The translations under genes were made by a program, and so were the position numbers. Shown piece after piece: positions 10,193 to 20,290 of a stretch of DNA of 64,000 nucleotides. Under the pieces are notes generated by a model. The model ran no database searches and was not told the origin of the DNA. It saw only the letters and a list, made by a program, of their open reading frames with translations. Position 1 is the first letter of the stretch; each line of letters starts with the position of its first letter. The DNA is from Buchnera aphidicola (Ceratoglyphina bambusae) (GTDB taxonomy: Bacteria > Pseudomonadota > Gammaproteobacteria > Enterobacterales > Enterobacteriaceae). The stretch lies in the NCBI RefSeq assembly GCF_039363085.1, contig NZ_CP134982.1, positions 186,001-250,000 of the forward strand. The letters are read 5' to 3'.

Positions 10193-10467
10193 AAACAAAT
10201 TTAATTTAATTATATATAAAATATGCTAAATAAAATAAAAATTTATATTTCTAAAATATATTTTTATAATAAATAATATAAACAAATTATATAAAATTTT
10301 ATAATAGTTATTTTATAATTTATATAATAAAAATTATTTGGTTTTTAGTTTTATTTTTATATTTATTGTTTTTTAAAAAAAATTTTAATTTTATAGTAAA
10401 ATTTTATAAAAAAATTAATTTAAAGTTTAATTAATAATTTTTATATAATAATGCTAGGCATAAAAAA
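10193..10467. other. Intergenic spacer upstream of grpE
   Basis: AT-only spacer with no open frame, tRNA or recognisable protein remnant. I found no convincing heat-shock (sigma-32) promoter for grpE by eye. Short A/T runs resemble -10 boxes everywhere and are not informative. Confidence 0.6.
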
Positions 10468-11007
10468 ATGAAAAAATGTAGTCAAAATGTTTTAAAAAAT
10501 GAAACAAAAATTTTAAAATTAAAAAATAAAAAAGTTTTATCAGAATATAAAAATATTCTTAAAAAAATAAATAAAAAAAAAAAAAAAATATCTAAACTTA
10601 AAAAAATATCAAAAGATAATTTAAAAAAATTTTCTAAAAGAATGAATAAAGAAATAAACAAGTCTTATAAATATTCTTTAGAAGAAATAATTATAGAAGT
10701 TATTAATATAATAGATAGTTTTGAGAAAGCTGTAGAATTAAAAAAAAATGTGAAAAATGAGACTATAAAAATAGTTTTATTTGAATTAGAAAATATATTA
10801 AAATTTTTTAAAAAAATATTAAAAGATTGCAAAGTAAATGAAATAAATAAATTAAATATAAAATTTAACCCTAACTTTCATCAAGCAATTTCTATAGAAA
10901 ATTTGAAAGAAATCCCTAATAATTTCATAGTAAAAATAGTACAAAAAGGCTATTTTTTGTATGATAGATTATTAAGACCTGCGATAGTAACAGTAAATAA
11001 AAAATAA
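10468..11007 (+). CDS. grpE: GrpE, nucleotide exchange factor for DnaK
   Basis: Co-chaperone that releases ADP from DnaK. It has 179 residues. The first 60 or so are very Lys-rich and, as in the family, likely form the long coiled-coil helix pair. The diagnostic C-terminal beta domain is clear: NPNFHQAISI then GYFLYDRLLRPAIVTV near the end. The frame crosses a 16-base A run (10573-10588) without breaking, an unusually slippery site. The ATG has only a weak AGG upstream. Buchnera genomes are reported to carry two grpE copies. Which copy this is cannot be told here. Confidence 0.93.
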   Translation: MKKCSQNVLKNETKILKLKNKKVLSEYKNILKKINKKKKKISKLKKISKDNLKKFSKRMNKEINKSYKYSLEEIIIEVINIIDSFEKAVELKKNVKNETIKIVLFELENILKFFKKILKDCKVNEINKLNIKFNPNFHQAISIENLKEIPNNFIVKIVQKGYFLYDRLLRPAIVTVNKK

Positions 11008-11086
11008 AAATTAATATTATTTTTTATAAAGTTTTATATTTATATAAATATAGTTATAAATTTTTATTTTATAAACATAAAATTCA

Positions 11087-11539
11087 ATGAAAAAAAAAAT
11101 TTTGTTTAACAAAAAGATCTTTTATAATTATAAAATTATAAAAACTCTAAATGCTGGGTTAGTTTTAAAAGGGTGGGAAATAAAGTCAATAAGAAGTAAT
11201 AATGTGAATATTGAAAATAGTTATATTTCAATATATAAAAAAAATATATTTTTGATGAATTTTAAAATAAATATCTTAAAAAGTCATTATAAATATATAA
11301 ATTATGAAAAATATAGAAAAATAAAACTTTTATTAAAAAAAAATGAAATATTATATTTGTTAAATAAAATTAAAAAAGATAATTTAACTATTATTCCAAT
11401 ACACATGTTTTGGAAAAAATTTTTATGTAAATTAAAAATAGGATTATCAAAAGGAATTAAAAAAATAGATAAAAGATATATAAAAAAAAAAAGAGAATGG
11501 CAAATTAAAAAATTAAGAATTATAAAAAATTTTAAATAA
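11087..11539 (+). CDS. smpB: SmpB, tmRNA-binding protein
   Basis: Brings tmRNA to stalled ribosomes for trans-translation. It has 150 residues, near the usual 160. Family signatures are [22 protein letters not shown] at the N-terminus (the OB-fold strand with GWEIKS) and DKR...KKKREWQ in the C-terminal tail that enters the mRNA channel. The TAA stop overlaps the ATG of tadA by one base, implying co-translation. The tmRNA gene itself is not in the window. Confidence 0.95.
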   Translation: MKKKILFNKKIFYNYKIIKTLNAGLVLKGWEIKSIRSNNVNIENSYISIYKKNIFLMNFKINILKSHYKYINYEKYRKIKLLLKKNEILYLLNKIKKDNLTIIPIHMFWKKFLCKLKIGLSKGIKKIDKRYIKKKREWQIKKLRIIKNFK

Positions 11540-11994
11540 TGTTCTGGAGAATAATATTTTTGGAAAACACCGATAAATATTGGATGAAAAAAGCATTGAT
11601 TTTAGCCAAAAAAGCTAATAATAAAAATGAAATTCCAGTAGGTTCAGTTTTAATATTTAAAAACAAAATTATTTCTAAAGGATACAATTCTTCTATTTAT
11701 AAACATGATCCTACAGCACATGCAGAAATTATAGCTTTAAGACGAGGCGGTTATATTTTAAAAAATTATAGATTATTAAAAACTACTCTTTATGTTACCT
11801 TGCAACCTTGTTTAATGTGTTTGGGGGCTATTATACATAGTAGAATATATAGACTTGTATATGGTGCTAACTCTTATATGTTTTCTAATTATATAAATTT
11901 ATTATATAAAAAAAAAATAAAAATAAAAAATAACGTTTTTAAGATTAAATGCAAAAATATTATAAAAAATTTTTTTAAAAATAAAAGAAAATAA
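11539..11994 (+). CDS. tadA: tRNA adenosine(34) deaminase
   Basis: Converts A34 to inosine in tRNA-Arg(ACG). The zinc-dependent deaminase motifs are intact: HAEIIAL with catalytic Glu, and [15 protein letters not shown] with the two Cys ligands. The C-terminus is Lys-rich. Start choice: the ATG at 11539 overlaps the smpB stop. A GGAGA at 11546-11550 sits nine bases before an in-frame TTG (11560) that would give a protein beginning ENTDKYWM, closer to the E. coli N-terminus (EYWM). Either start is possible. The stop codon lies inside the terminator stem that follows. Confidence 0.94.
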   Translation: MFWRIIFLENTDKYWMKKALILAKKANNKNEIPVGSVLIFKNKIISKGYNSSIYKHDPTAHAEIIALRRGGYILKNYRLLKTTLYVTLQPCLMCLGAIIHSRIYRLVYGANSYMFSNYINLLYKKKIKIKNNVFKIKCKNIIKNFFKNKRK

Positions 11995-12027
11995 TACTAT
12001 ACATTTTGATAAGTATTATTTTCTTTT
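11983..12027. terminator. Bidirectional terminator between tadA and acpS
   Basis: A perfect 16-bp inverted repeat: AAAAGAAAATAATACT (11983-11998) and AGTATTATTTTCTTTT (12012-12027), with a 13-base loop and T residues following. It embraces the tadA stop codon and lies 12 bp from the acpS stop, so it can serve both convergent genes. Confidence 0.8.
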
Positions 12028-12038
12028 TTAAAAAAGTG

Positions 12039-12419
12039 TTAACTTTCTAATATTACTATAGCGCAAAAGTATTTTTTTTCATGACTTATACTTATATGAC
12101 TTTTTTTAATATTTTTCTTTTTATAAAAATTTAAATTTTTTTTTAAAAATTTTATTTTAGGTTTTCCTAATTTATTATTATAAATTTCGAAATTTTTAAA
12201 TGATAAATTTTTTATTATGCCAGTACCTAATGCTTTTACACATGCTTCTTTAACAGAAAATCTTTTAATTAAAAATTTTATGCAATTTTTTAATAATAAA
12301 TATTTTTTAAATTCATTTTTAGATAAAATTTTTTTAGCTAATTTATTTCTAAAAAAAATATTCATATTTTTTATTCTTTTTATTTCTATTATGTCTATTC
12401 CTATGCCAAATATTTTCAT
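12039..12419 (-). CDS. acpS: Holo-[acyl-carrier-protein] synthase
   Basis: Transfers 4'-phosphopantetheine from CoA to acyl carrier protein. It has 126 residues, as in E. coli. Signature GIGIDIIEIKRI at the N-terminus carries the Mg-binding Asp, and VKEACVKALGTGI carries the second acidic ligand. HISISHE near the C-terminus is also typical. It is the last gene of a leftward block with era, rnc, lepB and lepA. E. coli has pdxJ and recO between era and acpS. Both are absent here. Confidence 0.96.
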   Translation of the reverse strand: MKIFGIGIDIIEIKRIKNMNIFFRNKLAKKILSKNEFKKYLLLKNCIKFLIKRFSVKEACVKALGTGIIKNLSFKNFEIYNNKLGKPKIKFLKKNLNFYKKKNIKKSHISISHEKKYFCAIVILES

Positions 12420-12512
12420 ATTAAAATTTTTATAAACTATAAATAATTATTATATTTAGTTTATATTGATTTATTTTTTTTTAACAACATAAAATATATT
12501 TAGAAAATATCG

Positions 12513-13358
12513 TTAAATGCATTTTACATTTAAATATAAATGCACTTTTTTTTTAAAAAAATTTTCTATATTTACTCTAGATTTCATATTGCATTTTTTT
12601 ATCATATTTCCATTTTTTCCAATAACTATTTTTTTATGTCTAAAATTTTTTACTATAATTTCTGCAAGTATTTTAAGTTGATTTAACTTTATGTTTTTTA
12701 TATGAATTGTTTTTATTTTTATTGCATAAGGTAATTCTTTTTGCAAATAATATATAAATTTTTCTCTTATCATTTCAGAAATCAAAAATTTTTTAGTATT
12801 ATATGTAATATTTCTTTTCTTGAAAATATGTTCTTTACGTGGCAATATTTTTTTTATTATTTTTTTTAAATATAATATAAATTCATTTTTTATTATAGAA
12901 ACTGGTATTAATTTAAAAAAATTAAATTTTTTATTTAAAAAACTCAAAAACGGAAGTAAAATTTTTTTATTTTTTATTTTATCTATCTTATTTATTAATA
13001 ACAATACTGGTATTTTATTTTTTTTTATTTTGTTCAAAATTTTTTCATCTTCTTTATTCCATATGTTTTTATTTACAATAAAAATAATTAAATCTACATT
13101 TATATTTTTTGTATAATATTTGTTAATATTAAATTTTTTTATTTTACTTACCCCTGGTGTATCTATAAAAATATATTGATAATTATTATAATTTTTTACT
13201 CCTATAATACATTTTTCTGTAGTATTTTTTCTATTAGAAATTATAGATATATTTTTTTCTAACAATTTATTAAACAAAGTAGATTTTCCAACATTTGTTT
13301 TTCCTACAATTTGTATTGTTCCACAAAATTTATTTTTTTTTTTTGTCATTATTTTCAT
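12513..13358 (-). CDS. era: Era GTPase, 16S rRNA maturation factor
   Basis: Ras-like GTPase that chaperones the 3' end of 16S rRNA. G1 is GKTNVGKST (residues 19-27), G3 is DTPG, G4 is NKID. The C-terminal KH domain is present but Lys-rich ([12 protein letters not shown] is the KH GxxG core). It has 281 residues, about 20 fewer than E. coli. The start ATG overlaps the rnc stop as ATGA, so translation is probably coupled. A second ATG three codons in (MTKKK) is possible. Confidence 0.96.
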   Translation of the reverse strand: MKIMTKKKNKFCGTIQIVGKTNVGKSTLFNKLLEKNISIISNRKNTTEKCIIGVKNYNNYQYIFIDTPGVSKIKKFNINKYYTKNINVDLIIFIVNKNIWNKEDEKILNKIKKNKIPVLLLINKIDKIKNKKILLPFLSFLNKKFNFFKLIPVSIIKNEFILYLKKIIKKILPRKEHIFKKRNITYNTKKFLISEMIREKFIYYLQKELPYAIKIKTIHIKNIKLNQLKILAEIIVKNFRHKKIVIGKNGNMIKKCNMKSRVNIENFFKKKVHLYLNVKCI

Positions 13359-14035
13359 TCTATACCTAATTTTAACAAAGCTCTTTTTGCTGCATCTTGT
13401 TCAGCTTTTCTTCTACTAGCACCTATTCCAACTATATGTTTTTTAACACCATAAATTTTGCATTGAATTGTAAACAATTGACTATGTGCTTCTCCATATA
13501 CTTGAATTATAAAATATATTGGTAACGGTAAATGTTTAGATTGCAAAAATTCTTGCAATCTAGTTTTTGGATCTTTTTTAGTCTCTTCTGGATTTATATT
13601 TTTTAAACGAGTATAATACCATTTTAATATTAATTTTTCAGTAATATTAATATTACTGTCTAAAAAAATACTTCCTATTAATGCTTCAACGGTATTAGCT
13701 AATATAGATTCTCTTCTAAAACCTCCACTTTTTAATTCTCCTTGACCTAATTTTAAATACTCCCCTAAATCAAATTCATGAGCTATTTGCGCTAGAGTAT
13801 TTCCTCTAACTAATGTAGCTCTCATTCTGCTCATATCTCCCTCGTTTACAAACGGAAAATATTTATATAAAGCATTTGCAATGATAAAGCTTAAAATAGA
13901 ATCTCCTAAGAATTCTAATCTTTCATTATGTTTTCCACTAGCGCTTCTGTGAGTGAGTGCTTGTTTTAATAATTCTATTTTATTGAACATATAACCTAAT
14001 GTTTTTTGTAATTTTTTTATTTCTATAAAATTCAT
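13355..14035 (-). CDS. rnc: Ribonuclease III
   Basis: Cuts double-stranded RNA, including the pre-16S stem found at 6945/8595. It has 226 residues, exactly the usual length. The signature [10 protein letters not shown] carries E41 and D45, and NTVEALIGS carries the second acidic set. The double-stranded RNA-binding domain is at 150-226, ending [16 protein letters not shown]. Composition is noticeably less Lys/Asn-biased than its neighbours, indicating strong purifying selection. Overlaps era by 4 bp. Confidence 0.98.
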   Translation of the reverse strand: MNFIEIKKLQKTLGYMFNKIELLKQALTHRSASGKHNERLEFLGDSILSFIIANALYKYFPFVNEGDMSRMRATLVRGNTLAQIAHEFDLGEYLKLGQGELKSGGFRRESILANTVEALIGSIFLDSNINITEKLILKWYYTRLKNINPEETKKDPKTRLQEFLQSKHLPLPIYFIIQVYGEAHSQLFTIQCKIYGVKKHIVGIGASRRKAEQDAAKRALLKLGIE

Positions 14036-14113
14036 ATTATACCAATTTTAAAAAAAAATAATAAATATGTTTTATTATAAATTTGTATTTTTATATAAAA
14101 AATTTACATTGTT

Positions 14114-15004
14114 TTATATAACGTTTCCAATTCTGTCAAATAATATTTTTTTGAAATATTTTTCTTTAGAGTTATCTAAACTAATAAATATTTTTGTAAC
14201 TTTTCCTATAAAATTTTTTTCAGGAACAAATCCCCAATATCTACTGTCAAAACTATCATCTCTATTGTCTCCTAAAACAAAATATTTGTTTTCAGGAATG
14301 TTCCAAATATATAAATTACTATTTTTATAATTAGTCTGTTCTTTTTTTTTGTTTGTTAATAAAATTTTATGATTTATATCATTAATATATTCTATTTTTT
14401 CTTCATAAGAAAAATTTTTATTATTATTGTTTATAATAAAATTTTTATAATTTTTATTTAAAAAAAAATTTAAGTTTTCTTTTTTTGTTTTATTTTCATA
14501 TTCTGAATAACTTATGATATTTTTTATATATTTTTTTTTTTTAAAAAAATATTTTTTATATACAAAAAATATTTTTTTTTTAGAATCATATATTACTATA
14601 TCGTTAGGAACACCTATAACTCTTTTTACAAAATATATATTTTCATTTTTAGGATATTTAAAAACTGCAATATCACCATTATTAGGTTTATTTATATTTA
14701 TTATATTTTTGTGGAAAATTGGATCTTTTATTCCATAAGAAAACTTTTCAACTAAAATAAAATCTCCTGTTATTAAAGTTGGAAACATAGAATTAGATGG
14801 TATTTTAAATGGTTCATAAATAAATGATCTTATTATAAATACTATAAAGAATATGTAAAAAAAAGATCCAATAAAATCTTTTATATTATTTTTTTTAATA
14901 TTATTTTTTTTATTATAAAATTTTTCGTATTTACTTAACATCCAAAAAATAAATGTAAAAAATGTAAATAATGTAATAACAACTGAAATTAAGTCAGACA
15001 TCAT
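14114..15004 (-). CDS. lepB: Signal peptidase I
   Basis: Removes signal peptides at the outer face of the inner membrane. Two N-terminal hydrophobic segments (about residues 5-22 and 45-61) anchor it. The Ser/Lys dyad is present: S72 in IPSNSMFPT and K127 in FVKRVIGVP. The family box GDNRDDSFDSRYWGFVP is intact. The region between them is a long Lys/Asn-rich insertion of low complexity. It is immediately downstream of lepA (18-bp gap), the classic lepA-lepB operon continuing to rnc and era. Confidence 0.96.
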   Translation of the reverse strand: MMSDLISVVITLFTFFTFIFWMLSKYEKFYNKKNNIKKNNIKDFIGSFFYIFFIVFIIRSFIYEPFKIPSNSMFPTLITGDFILVEKFSYGIKDPIFHKNIININKPNNGDIAVFKYPKNENIYFVKRVIGVPNDIVIYDSKKKIFFVYKKYFFKKKKYIKNIISYSEYENKTKKENLNFFLNKNYKNFIINNNNKNFSYEEKIEYINDINHKILLTNKKKEQTNYKNSNLYIWNIPENKYFVLGDNRDDSFDSRYWGFVPEKNFIGKVTKIFISLDNSKEKYFKKILFDRIGNVI

Positions 15005-15022
15005 ATTTCTCTAAATAAAAGT

Positions 15023-16813
15023 TTATTTATTATTCTTTAAAATAGTAAAAAAAGTTTCTTGTGGTATATTAACTCTACCAATTTTTTTTAATCTTTTTTT
15101 CCCGTCTTTTTGTTTTTTTAGTAATTTTTTTTTTCTAGTTATATCACCTCCATAACATTTAGATAAAACATTTTTTCTTAATTGTTTTATTATATCTTTT
15201 GCTATTACTTTATTTTCTATAGTAGCTTGTAAAGATATATCAAACTGATGTCTAGGAATTGTTTTTTTTATTTTATTTAAAATTTTTCTAGCAAAATTAT
15301 ATATATTTTTGTTATAAATTATGTAAGATAAAGCATCAATTTTTTCTGAGTTAATTAATATATCTAGTTTTATCATGTTTGATTTTTTATATTTTAAAAA
15401 TTCATATTCTAAAGATGCATATCCTTTTGAAACAGATTTTAAATCATCAAAAAAACTAAATATTATTTCAGATGTAGGTATTTCATAAATTATAGATACT
15501 TGATTTTTATAATATTTTATTTCTATTTGTTTACCTCTTTTATTTATACATAATTTTATTATTTTTCCTACAAAATTAATAGGAGATAAAATTGTACATT
15601 TAGAAATTGGTTCTTTAATTTTTCTTATAAATTGTTTTTTAGGAAATTTTGATGGATTGTCTATATATAAAATTTTGTTTTTATTATTATATAATTTATA
15701 TATAACAGTAGGTGTTGTAGATATTAGATTTATACTATATTCTCTTTCTAATCTCTCTTTAACTATCTCCATATGTAACAATCCAATAAATCCACATCTA
15801 AAACCAAAACCTAAAGCATTAGAATGTTCTATTTCATGATACAAAGCATCGTCATTTAAACTTAATTTTTTAATTCCATCCTCTAAAATTTTATATTGAT
15901 TAGATTTAACTGGAAATAAACTTACATATATTTGAGGTTTAGATTTTTTAAATTTTTTTAAAATATTTCGTGAAGGATTTTTTAAATTAGTTATAGTATC
16001 ACCAACAGATATATTTGATATAACTTTAGTTCCACATATTATCCATCCTATTTCTCCACATGTTAATGAATCTTTTAAAATTTTTTTAGGAGTAAAAATT
16101 CCTAGTTTTTCTATTTTACATATGTATCCAGTATTTATTATTTTTATTTTAGAATTTTTTAATAATGTTCCATTTTTTATTCTTATTAAAGCTATTACAC
16201 CTAAATAATTATCGAACCAAGAATCTATTATTAATGCTTGTAATTTAAAATTTTTATTTCCATCAGGTTTTGGTATTATTGTTATAATTTTTTCTAATAG
16301 TTCTATTATTCCTTCACCTGTTTTTGCTGAACATTTTATACAATCTGTAGTTTTTATTCCTATTATTTCTTTTATTTCTTTAATTGATTTGTTTACATTT
16401 GAAGTTGGTAAATCTATTTTATTTAAAACTGGTATTATTTTTAATTTCATTTTTATAGCTAATTTACAATTTGATAATGTTTGAGCTTCAACTCCTTGAG
16501 TAGAGTCTATTATTAACAAAACTCCCTCACAAGCATATAATGATCTAGCCACTTCATTATAGAAATTTACATGTCCTGGAGTGTCTATTAAGTTTAATAT
16601 AAAATTTTTTCCATTTATAGATTTATACTTTAAAGAGACACTTTGAGCTTTTATAGTTATACCTCTTTCTCTTTCTAGATCCATAGAGTCTAAGACTCTA
16701 TTTTTCATTTCTCTTTTTGGAAGCCCTTCACAAATTTGAATAAATCTATCAGATAGTGTAGATTTTCCATGATCTATATGTGCTATAATAGAAAAGTTTC
16801 TTATGTTTTCCAT
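15023..16813 (-). CDS. lepA: Elongation factor 4 (LepA), ribosome back-translocase
   Basis: Translational GTPase of 596 residues, the normal length (599 in E. coli). G motifs: AHIDHGKST near residue 11, DTPGHVNF near 78, NKIDLP near 132. Switch 1 is [13 protein letters not shown]. The LepA-specific C-terminal domain is present, ending [11 protein letters not shown]. First gene of the leftward lepA-lepB-rnc-era set and very well conserved. Confidence 0.98.
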   Translation of the reverse strand: MENIRNFSIIAHIDHGKSTLSDRFIQICEGLPKREMKNRVLDSMDLERERGITIKAQSVSLKYKSINGKNFILNLIDTPGHVNFYNEVARSLYACEGVLLIIDSTQGVEAQTLSNCKLAIKMKLKIIPVLNKIDLPTSNVNKSIKEIKEIIGIKTTDCIKCSAKTGEGIIELLEKIITIIPKPDGNKNFKLQALIIDSWFDNYLGVIALIRIKNGTLLKNSKIKIINTGYICKIEKLGIFTPKKILKDSLTCGEIGWIICGTKVISNISVGDTITNLKNPSRNILKKFKKSKPQIYVSLFPVKSNQYKILEDGIKKLSLNDDALYHEIEHSNALGFGFRCGFIGLLHMEIVKERLEREYSINLISTTPTVIYKLYNNKNKILYIDNPSKFPKKQFIRKIKEPISKCTILSPINFVGKIIKLCINKRGKQIEIKYYKNQVSIIYEIPTSEIIFSFFDDLKSVSKGYASLEYEFLKYKKSNMIKLDILINSEKIDALSYIIYNKNIYNFARKILNKIKKTIPRHQFDISLQATIENKVIAKDIIKQLRKNVLSKCYGGDITRKKKLLKKQKDGKKRLKKIGRVNIPQETFFTILKNNK

Positions 16814-17024
16814 TTTTAATAAAGTTTTATGATTTCATAATTTTATTATAATAATTTTGTTAAAAAATTTTTAAAACTATTTTTAAAAAAAATAATATTT
16901 ATTAAAAAATTTATATTAAATTTTAATTTATAATAAAATAAGTTTAATTGTTTATTAATTTTAATATATATTTATTTTAATTGTAAAAATACATTTTTTT
17001 AATAGAAAATTATTAGTATAAAAA

Positions 17025-17052
17025 TTGACAAAAATTTCTTATATTATATTAT
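17025..17052 (+). promoter_or_regulatory. Candidate sigma-70 promoter for mnmA
   Basis: TTGACA at 17025-17030 and TATTAT at 17047-17052 with a 16-bp spacer, about 45 bp before the mnmA ATG, in the divergent lepA-mnmA gap. The exact -35 box is unusual in this AT-only background. Confidence 0.5.
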
Positions 17053-17098
17053 TTAAAACAATTTATTAATAAAATTTTTACATTATTTTTTATAATAT

Positions 17099-18208
17099 AT
17101 GAAAAAAAAAACAGTTGTTATAGCTATGTCTGGAGGTGTTGATTCATCTGTTTCAGCTTGGTTATTAAAAAAGTATAAATATAAAGTTATAGGCTTGTTT
17201 ATGAAGAATTGGGAAGAAAACGATACAGATAATTATTGCGCTTCTAAAAAAGATTTAAAAGACGCAAAAAAAGTATGTAAAATTATTAAAATACCTTTTT
17301 ATAAAATTAATTTTTCAATAGAATATTGGGAAAATGTATTTTTAAAATTCTTATCTGGTCTGAAAAAAGGATTAACTCCAAATCCAGATATTTTATGTAA
17401 TAAAGAAATTAAATTTAAAGTTTTTTTAAAATTTTCTTTAAAATATTTTAAAGCTGATTTTATTGCAACTGGTCATTATGCAAATATTAAGATTATTAAC
17501 AAAAATTTTTTTTTGAAGAAGGGGCTAGATAAAAAAAAAGATCAAACTTATTTTTTATATACATTAAAACAAAAACAATTAAAAAAAATTATTTTTCCTA
17601 TAGGAAAATTTAATAAATTTAAAATAAGAAAAATAGCTGAAAAACTTAATTTACCTACAGCTTATAAAAAAGATTCTTTTGGAATATGTTTTATTGAAAA
17701 TAAAAATTTTCAAAAATTTTTAAAAAAATATATTTCAAAAAAAGAGGGTTATATAGTTAATATTTCAGGTAAAATTATTGGTATTCATCATGGAATACAA
17801 AATTATACTATAGGTCAAAGAAAAAAAATAGGAAAAATTTTAAACAAAAAAAATACTTATAACTCTCCATGGTATATAGTAGAAAAAAATGTAGAAAAAA
17901 ATTTGTTAATTGTAGCTAATAGTTTTAATAACCCTTATTTAATGTCTGTAGGCGCTTTAATAAATAATATTAATTTATTAGTTAATATAGATTTTGAAAA
18001 ATATTTTTTTTGTAAATTAAAAATTAGACATCAATATAATGATATTTCTTGTATGGTAAAATTAAAAAAAAAATGTATATTAAAAATAATATTTAAATAT
18101 CCTATTTCTTCTATAACTACAGGTCAATCTATTGTTTTGTATTTTAATAAAATTTGCATAGGAGGAGGAATTATTTTTAAAAAATTTCCGTTAATAAATA
18201 TTTTATAA
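17099..18208 (+). CDS. mnmA: tRNA-specific 2-thiouridylase
   Basis: Adds sulphur to U34 of tRNA-Lys, -Glu and -Gln. It has 369 residues, as in E. coli. PP-loop ATP motif AMSGGVDSSVS at residues 9-19. The catalytic cysteines are C100 (NPDILCNKEIKF) and C197 (GICFIE). ATGHYA and DQTYFLYTL are also diagnostic. The genome is extremely rich in AAA codons, so the tRNA-Lys target is especially important here. In E. coli hflD and purB follow. Here fabI follows. Confidence 0.98.
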   Translation: MKKKTVVIAMSGGVDSSVSAWLLKKYKYKVIGLFMKNWEENDTDNYCASKKDLKDAKKVCKIIKIPFYKINFSIEYWENVFLKFLSGLKKGLTPNPDILCNKEIKFKVFLKFSLKYFKADFIATGHYANIKIINKNFFLKKGLDKKKDQTYFLYTLKQKQLKKIIFPIGKFNKFKIRKIAEKLNLPTAYKKDSFGICFIENKNFQKFLKKYISKKEGYIVNISGKIIGIHHGIQNYTIGQRKKIGKILNKKNTYNSPWYIVEKNVEKNLLIVANSFNNPYLMSVGALINNINLLVNIDFEKYFFCKLKIRHQYNDISCMVKLKKKCILKIIFKYPISSITTGQSIVLYFNKICIGGGIIFKKFPLINIL

Positions 18209-18347
18209 TTTTTTTATATATATACATGTATATTTACATTTTTACAAAATAAAATAATTTAAAAAATTTTTAAATAATTTTAATATAATAAACAATATAA
18301 AAAAAAATAAATAAAAAATTTATATATAAATTAAACATTTTAATAAT

Positions 18348-19124
18348 ATGAGAAAAATAAATTTGTTACATAATAAAAAAATTTTAATAATGGGTGTTAG
18401 AAATAAATTTTCTATAGCATATGGAATTTTAAAATCTATGATTAAAAATGGAGCTAAAGTTGCATTAACATATTATAGAAATAATGAAAAAAAATTTTTA
18501 GAAAAAATATTAAAAAAAAATGAGTCTAGAATTATATTAAAATGTGATATTTTAAATGATTATAGTATAAAAAAAATGTTCATAAAACTTTCTAATTATT
18601 GGAAAACATTTGATGGTTTAGTTCACTCAATTGCATATGCTCCTAAAATACAATTTAGTAAAAATTATTTAGATATAGTAGATAGAAAAGGTTTTAATAT
18701 TGCTCATGAAGCTAGTTCTTATAGTTTCGTGGCCTTATCAAAAGAATGTAAGAGAATGTTAAATAAAAATTCTTCATTACTTACTATTTCTTATTTAGGA
18801 TCTAACATAGTAATTCCTAATTATAATGTAATGGGACCAGCAAAAGCTTCTTTAGAATCTAATGTTAAATATATAGATTACTATTTTAAAAAACGTTTTA
18901 TAAGAGTTAATGCTATTTCTATAAATCCTATTAAAACTACATCTTCATATAGTATAAAAAATTTTAATAAAATAATGAAAAAATCTCAAAAAAAAATATT
19001 TAATAAAAAAAATATAGATATATTTCAAATAGGAAATATATCATCTTTTTTATGTTCTGATCTATCTATTGGAATATCAGGTCAAATTATTAATGTAAAT
19101 GATGGAATTAATAACATTTTTTAA
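18348..19124 (+). CDS. fabI: Enoyl-[acyl-carrier-protein] reductase (NADH)
   Basis: Last reductive step of fatty acid elongation. 258 residues, Rossmann-fold short-chain reductase. The FabI-type active site Y-x6-K is Y159/K166 in NYNVMGPAKAS, with the auxiliary Tyr at Y149 (TISYLG). HSIAYAPK is the typical NAD-loop sequence. Stands alone between mnmA and a 487-bp empty region. Confidence 0.97.
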   Translation: MRKINLLHNKKILIMGVRNKFSIAYGILKSMIKNGAKVALTYYRNNEKKFLEKILKKNESRIILKCDILNDYSIKKMFIKLSNYWKTFDGLVHSIAYAPKIQFSKNYLDIVDRKGFNIAHEASSYSFVALSKECKRMLNKNSSLLTISYLGSNIVIPNYNVMGPAKASLESNVKYIDYYFKKRFIRVNAISINPIKTTSSYSIKNFNKIMKKSQKKIFNKKNIDIFQIGNISSFLCSDLSIGISGQIINVNDGINNIF

Positions 19125-19611
19125 AAAAAAAATATATTTAAATTTTTATATGAAAAAAATGTATAAAATTATATAATTTATATTATAAATAAACAATTTT
19201 AATATTAATAAAAATTAATAATTTAATATAATTTTTCATTAAAAAAAATATTTTTATATAATATAAAATTTTTAAAAATGTATTAAAAAATTTTTAAACA
19301 ACTTTTTATATTTAAATAAAAATCACATATAAATTATATTATTAATAATATTGATGTTATAAGATTATATGTTTGTAAAAACATTTTTTTAATACATTTG
19401 TAAAAATGTATAAAATTATTATTTAAACTTTTATTCTACATAATAAACATATAATAAAATTTTTAAATATTTTAGTTTTTATAAATATATTTTTTAAATA
19501 TGTGCAAAAAATTTTAAATAAATTCTATATTTTAAATTTATACATTTTTTATATATATGTAAAAAAATACTTTTTTGTTAAAAAAAAATATAAAAATTTT
19601 TAGGGGAAAAA
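19125..19611. other. Long empty intergenic region between fabI and the MarC-family gene
   Basis: 487 bp with no open frame of note, no RNA gene and no recognisable protein remnant on either strand. The only structure I see is a 7-bp hairpin, TACATTT (19393-19399) with AAATGTA (19404-19410). Its length suggests a gene eroded beyond recognition. A good ribosome site (AGGGG) appears at its right end for the next gene. Confidence 0.6.
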
Positions 19612-20250
19612 ATGTATTTAAAATTATTTGACATTGCATTATACATAAATTTTTTTTTTAATTTATTCATTTTAATTAATCCTATAGGAATGATACCAGT
19701 TTTTATAAATATTACTAAAAATCAAAATCATGAAGAAAGAAAAAAAACAAATTTTATAGTAAACATTACAGTATTTTTAATATTGTTATTGTCTTTATTT
19801 TTTGGATTAAAGATTTTAAATTTATTTGGAATATCAATACATTCACTTAGAATAACTGGGGGAATATTAATTATAAACATGGCAATGTCTATTATAAACG
19901 ATAACTTATTTATAAAAAAAAATAATTTAAATAAAAAAAATAATACTAATATTTCTAAAAACATAAGTATAGTTCCGTTAGCCACTCCATTAATAGCAGG
20001 ACCTGGAGTTATTAGTTCTATTATAATTTGGAGTTCTAATAATAATGATATATACAGTTTAATAGTTTATTCTATAGTAATTACAATATTTTCATATTTT
20101 TGTTGGATGTTATTTAATATGTCAAATTTGATTATAAATATATTTGGTTTTAATGGAATAGATATTATTACAAAAATTATGGGATTATTATTAATGTCTA
20201 TAGGGATAGAACTATTAACAACAGAAATAAAGTTTTTAATTTATAATTAA
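19612..20250 (+). CDS. ychE: MarC/YchE-family integral membrane protein
   Basis: 212 residues and six hydrophobic segments, the usual MarC-family layout. The family motifs NPIGMIPVFI near residue 23 and VPLATPLIAGPGVIS near 122 (the duplicated NP..PVF / P..PGP pattern) are clear. Molecular function is unknown for the family. The original link of MarC to antibiotic resistance was withdrawn. The symbol follows the Buchnera/E. coli member I think most similar, but a yhgN assignment cannot be excluded. Start set by AGGGG eight bases upstream. Confidence 0.85.
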   Translation: MYLKLFDIALYINFFFNLFILINPIGMIPVFINITKNQNHEERKKTNFIVNITVFLILLLSLFFGLKILNLFGISIHSLRITGGILIINMAMSIINDNLFIKKNNLNKKNNTNISKNISIVPLATPLIAGPGVISSIIIWSSNNNDIYSLIVYSIVITIFSYFCWMLFNMSNLIINIFGFNGIDIITKIMGLLLMSIGIELLTTEIKFLIYN

Positions 20251-20290
20251 AAACAAAGAAAATTAAATTAAATAAAATTTTTATGAAAAT

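Noticed and set aside
19393-19410. Seven-bp hairpin in the fabI-ychE spacer
   Set aside because: Such A/T palindromes are expected by chance in nearly pure A/T DNA. No T run or gene end is next to it.
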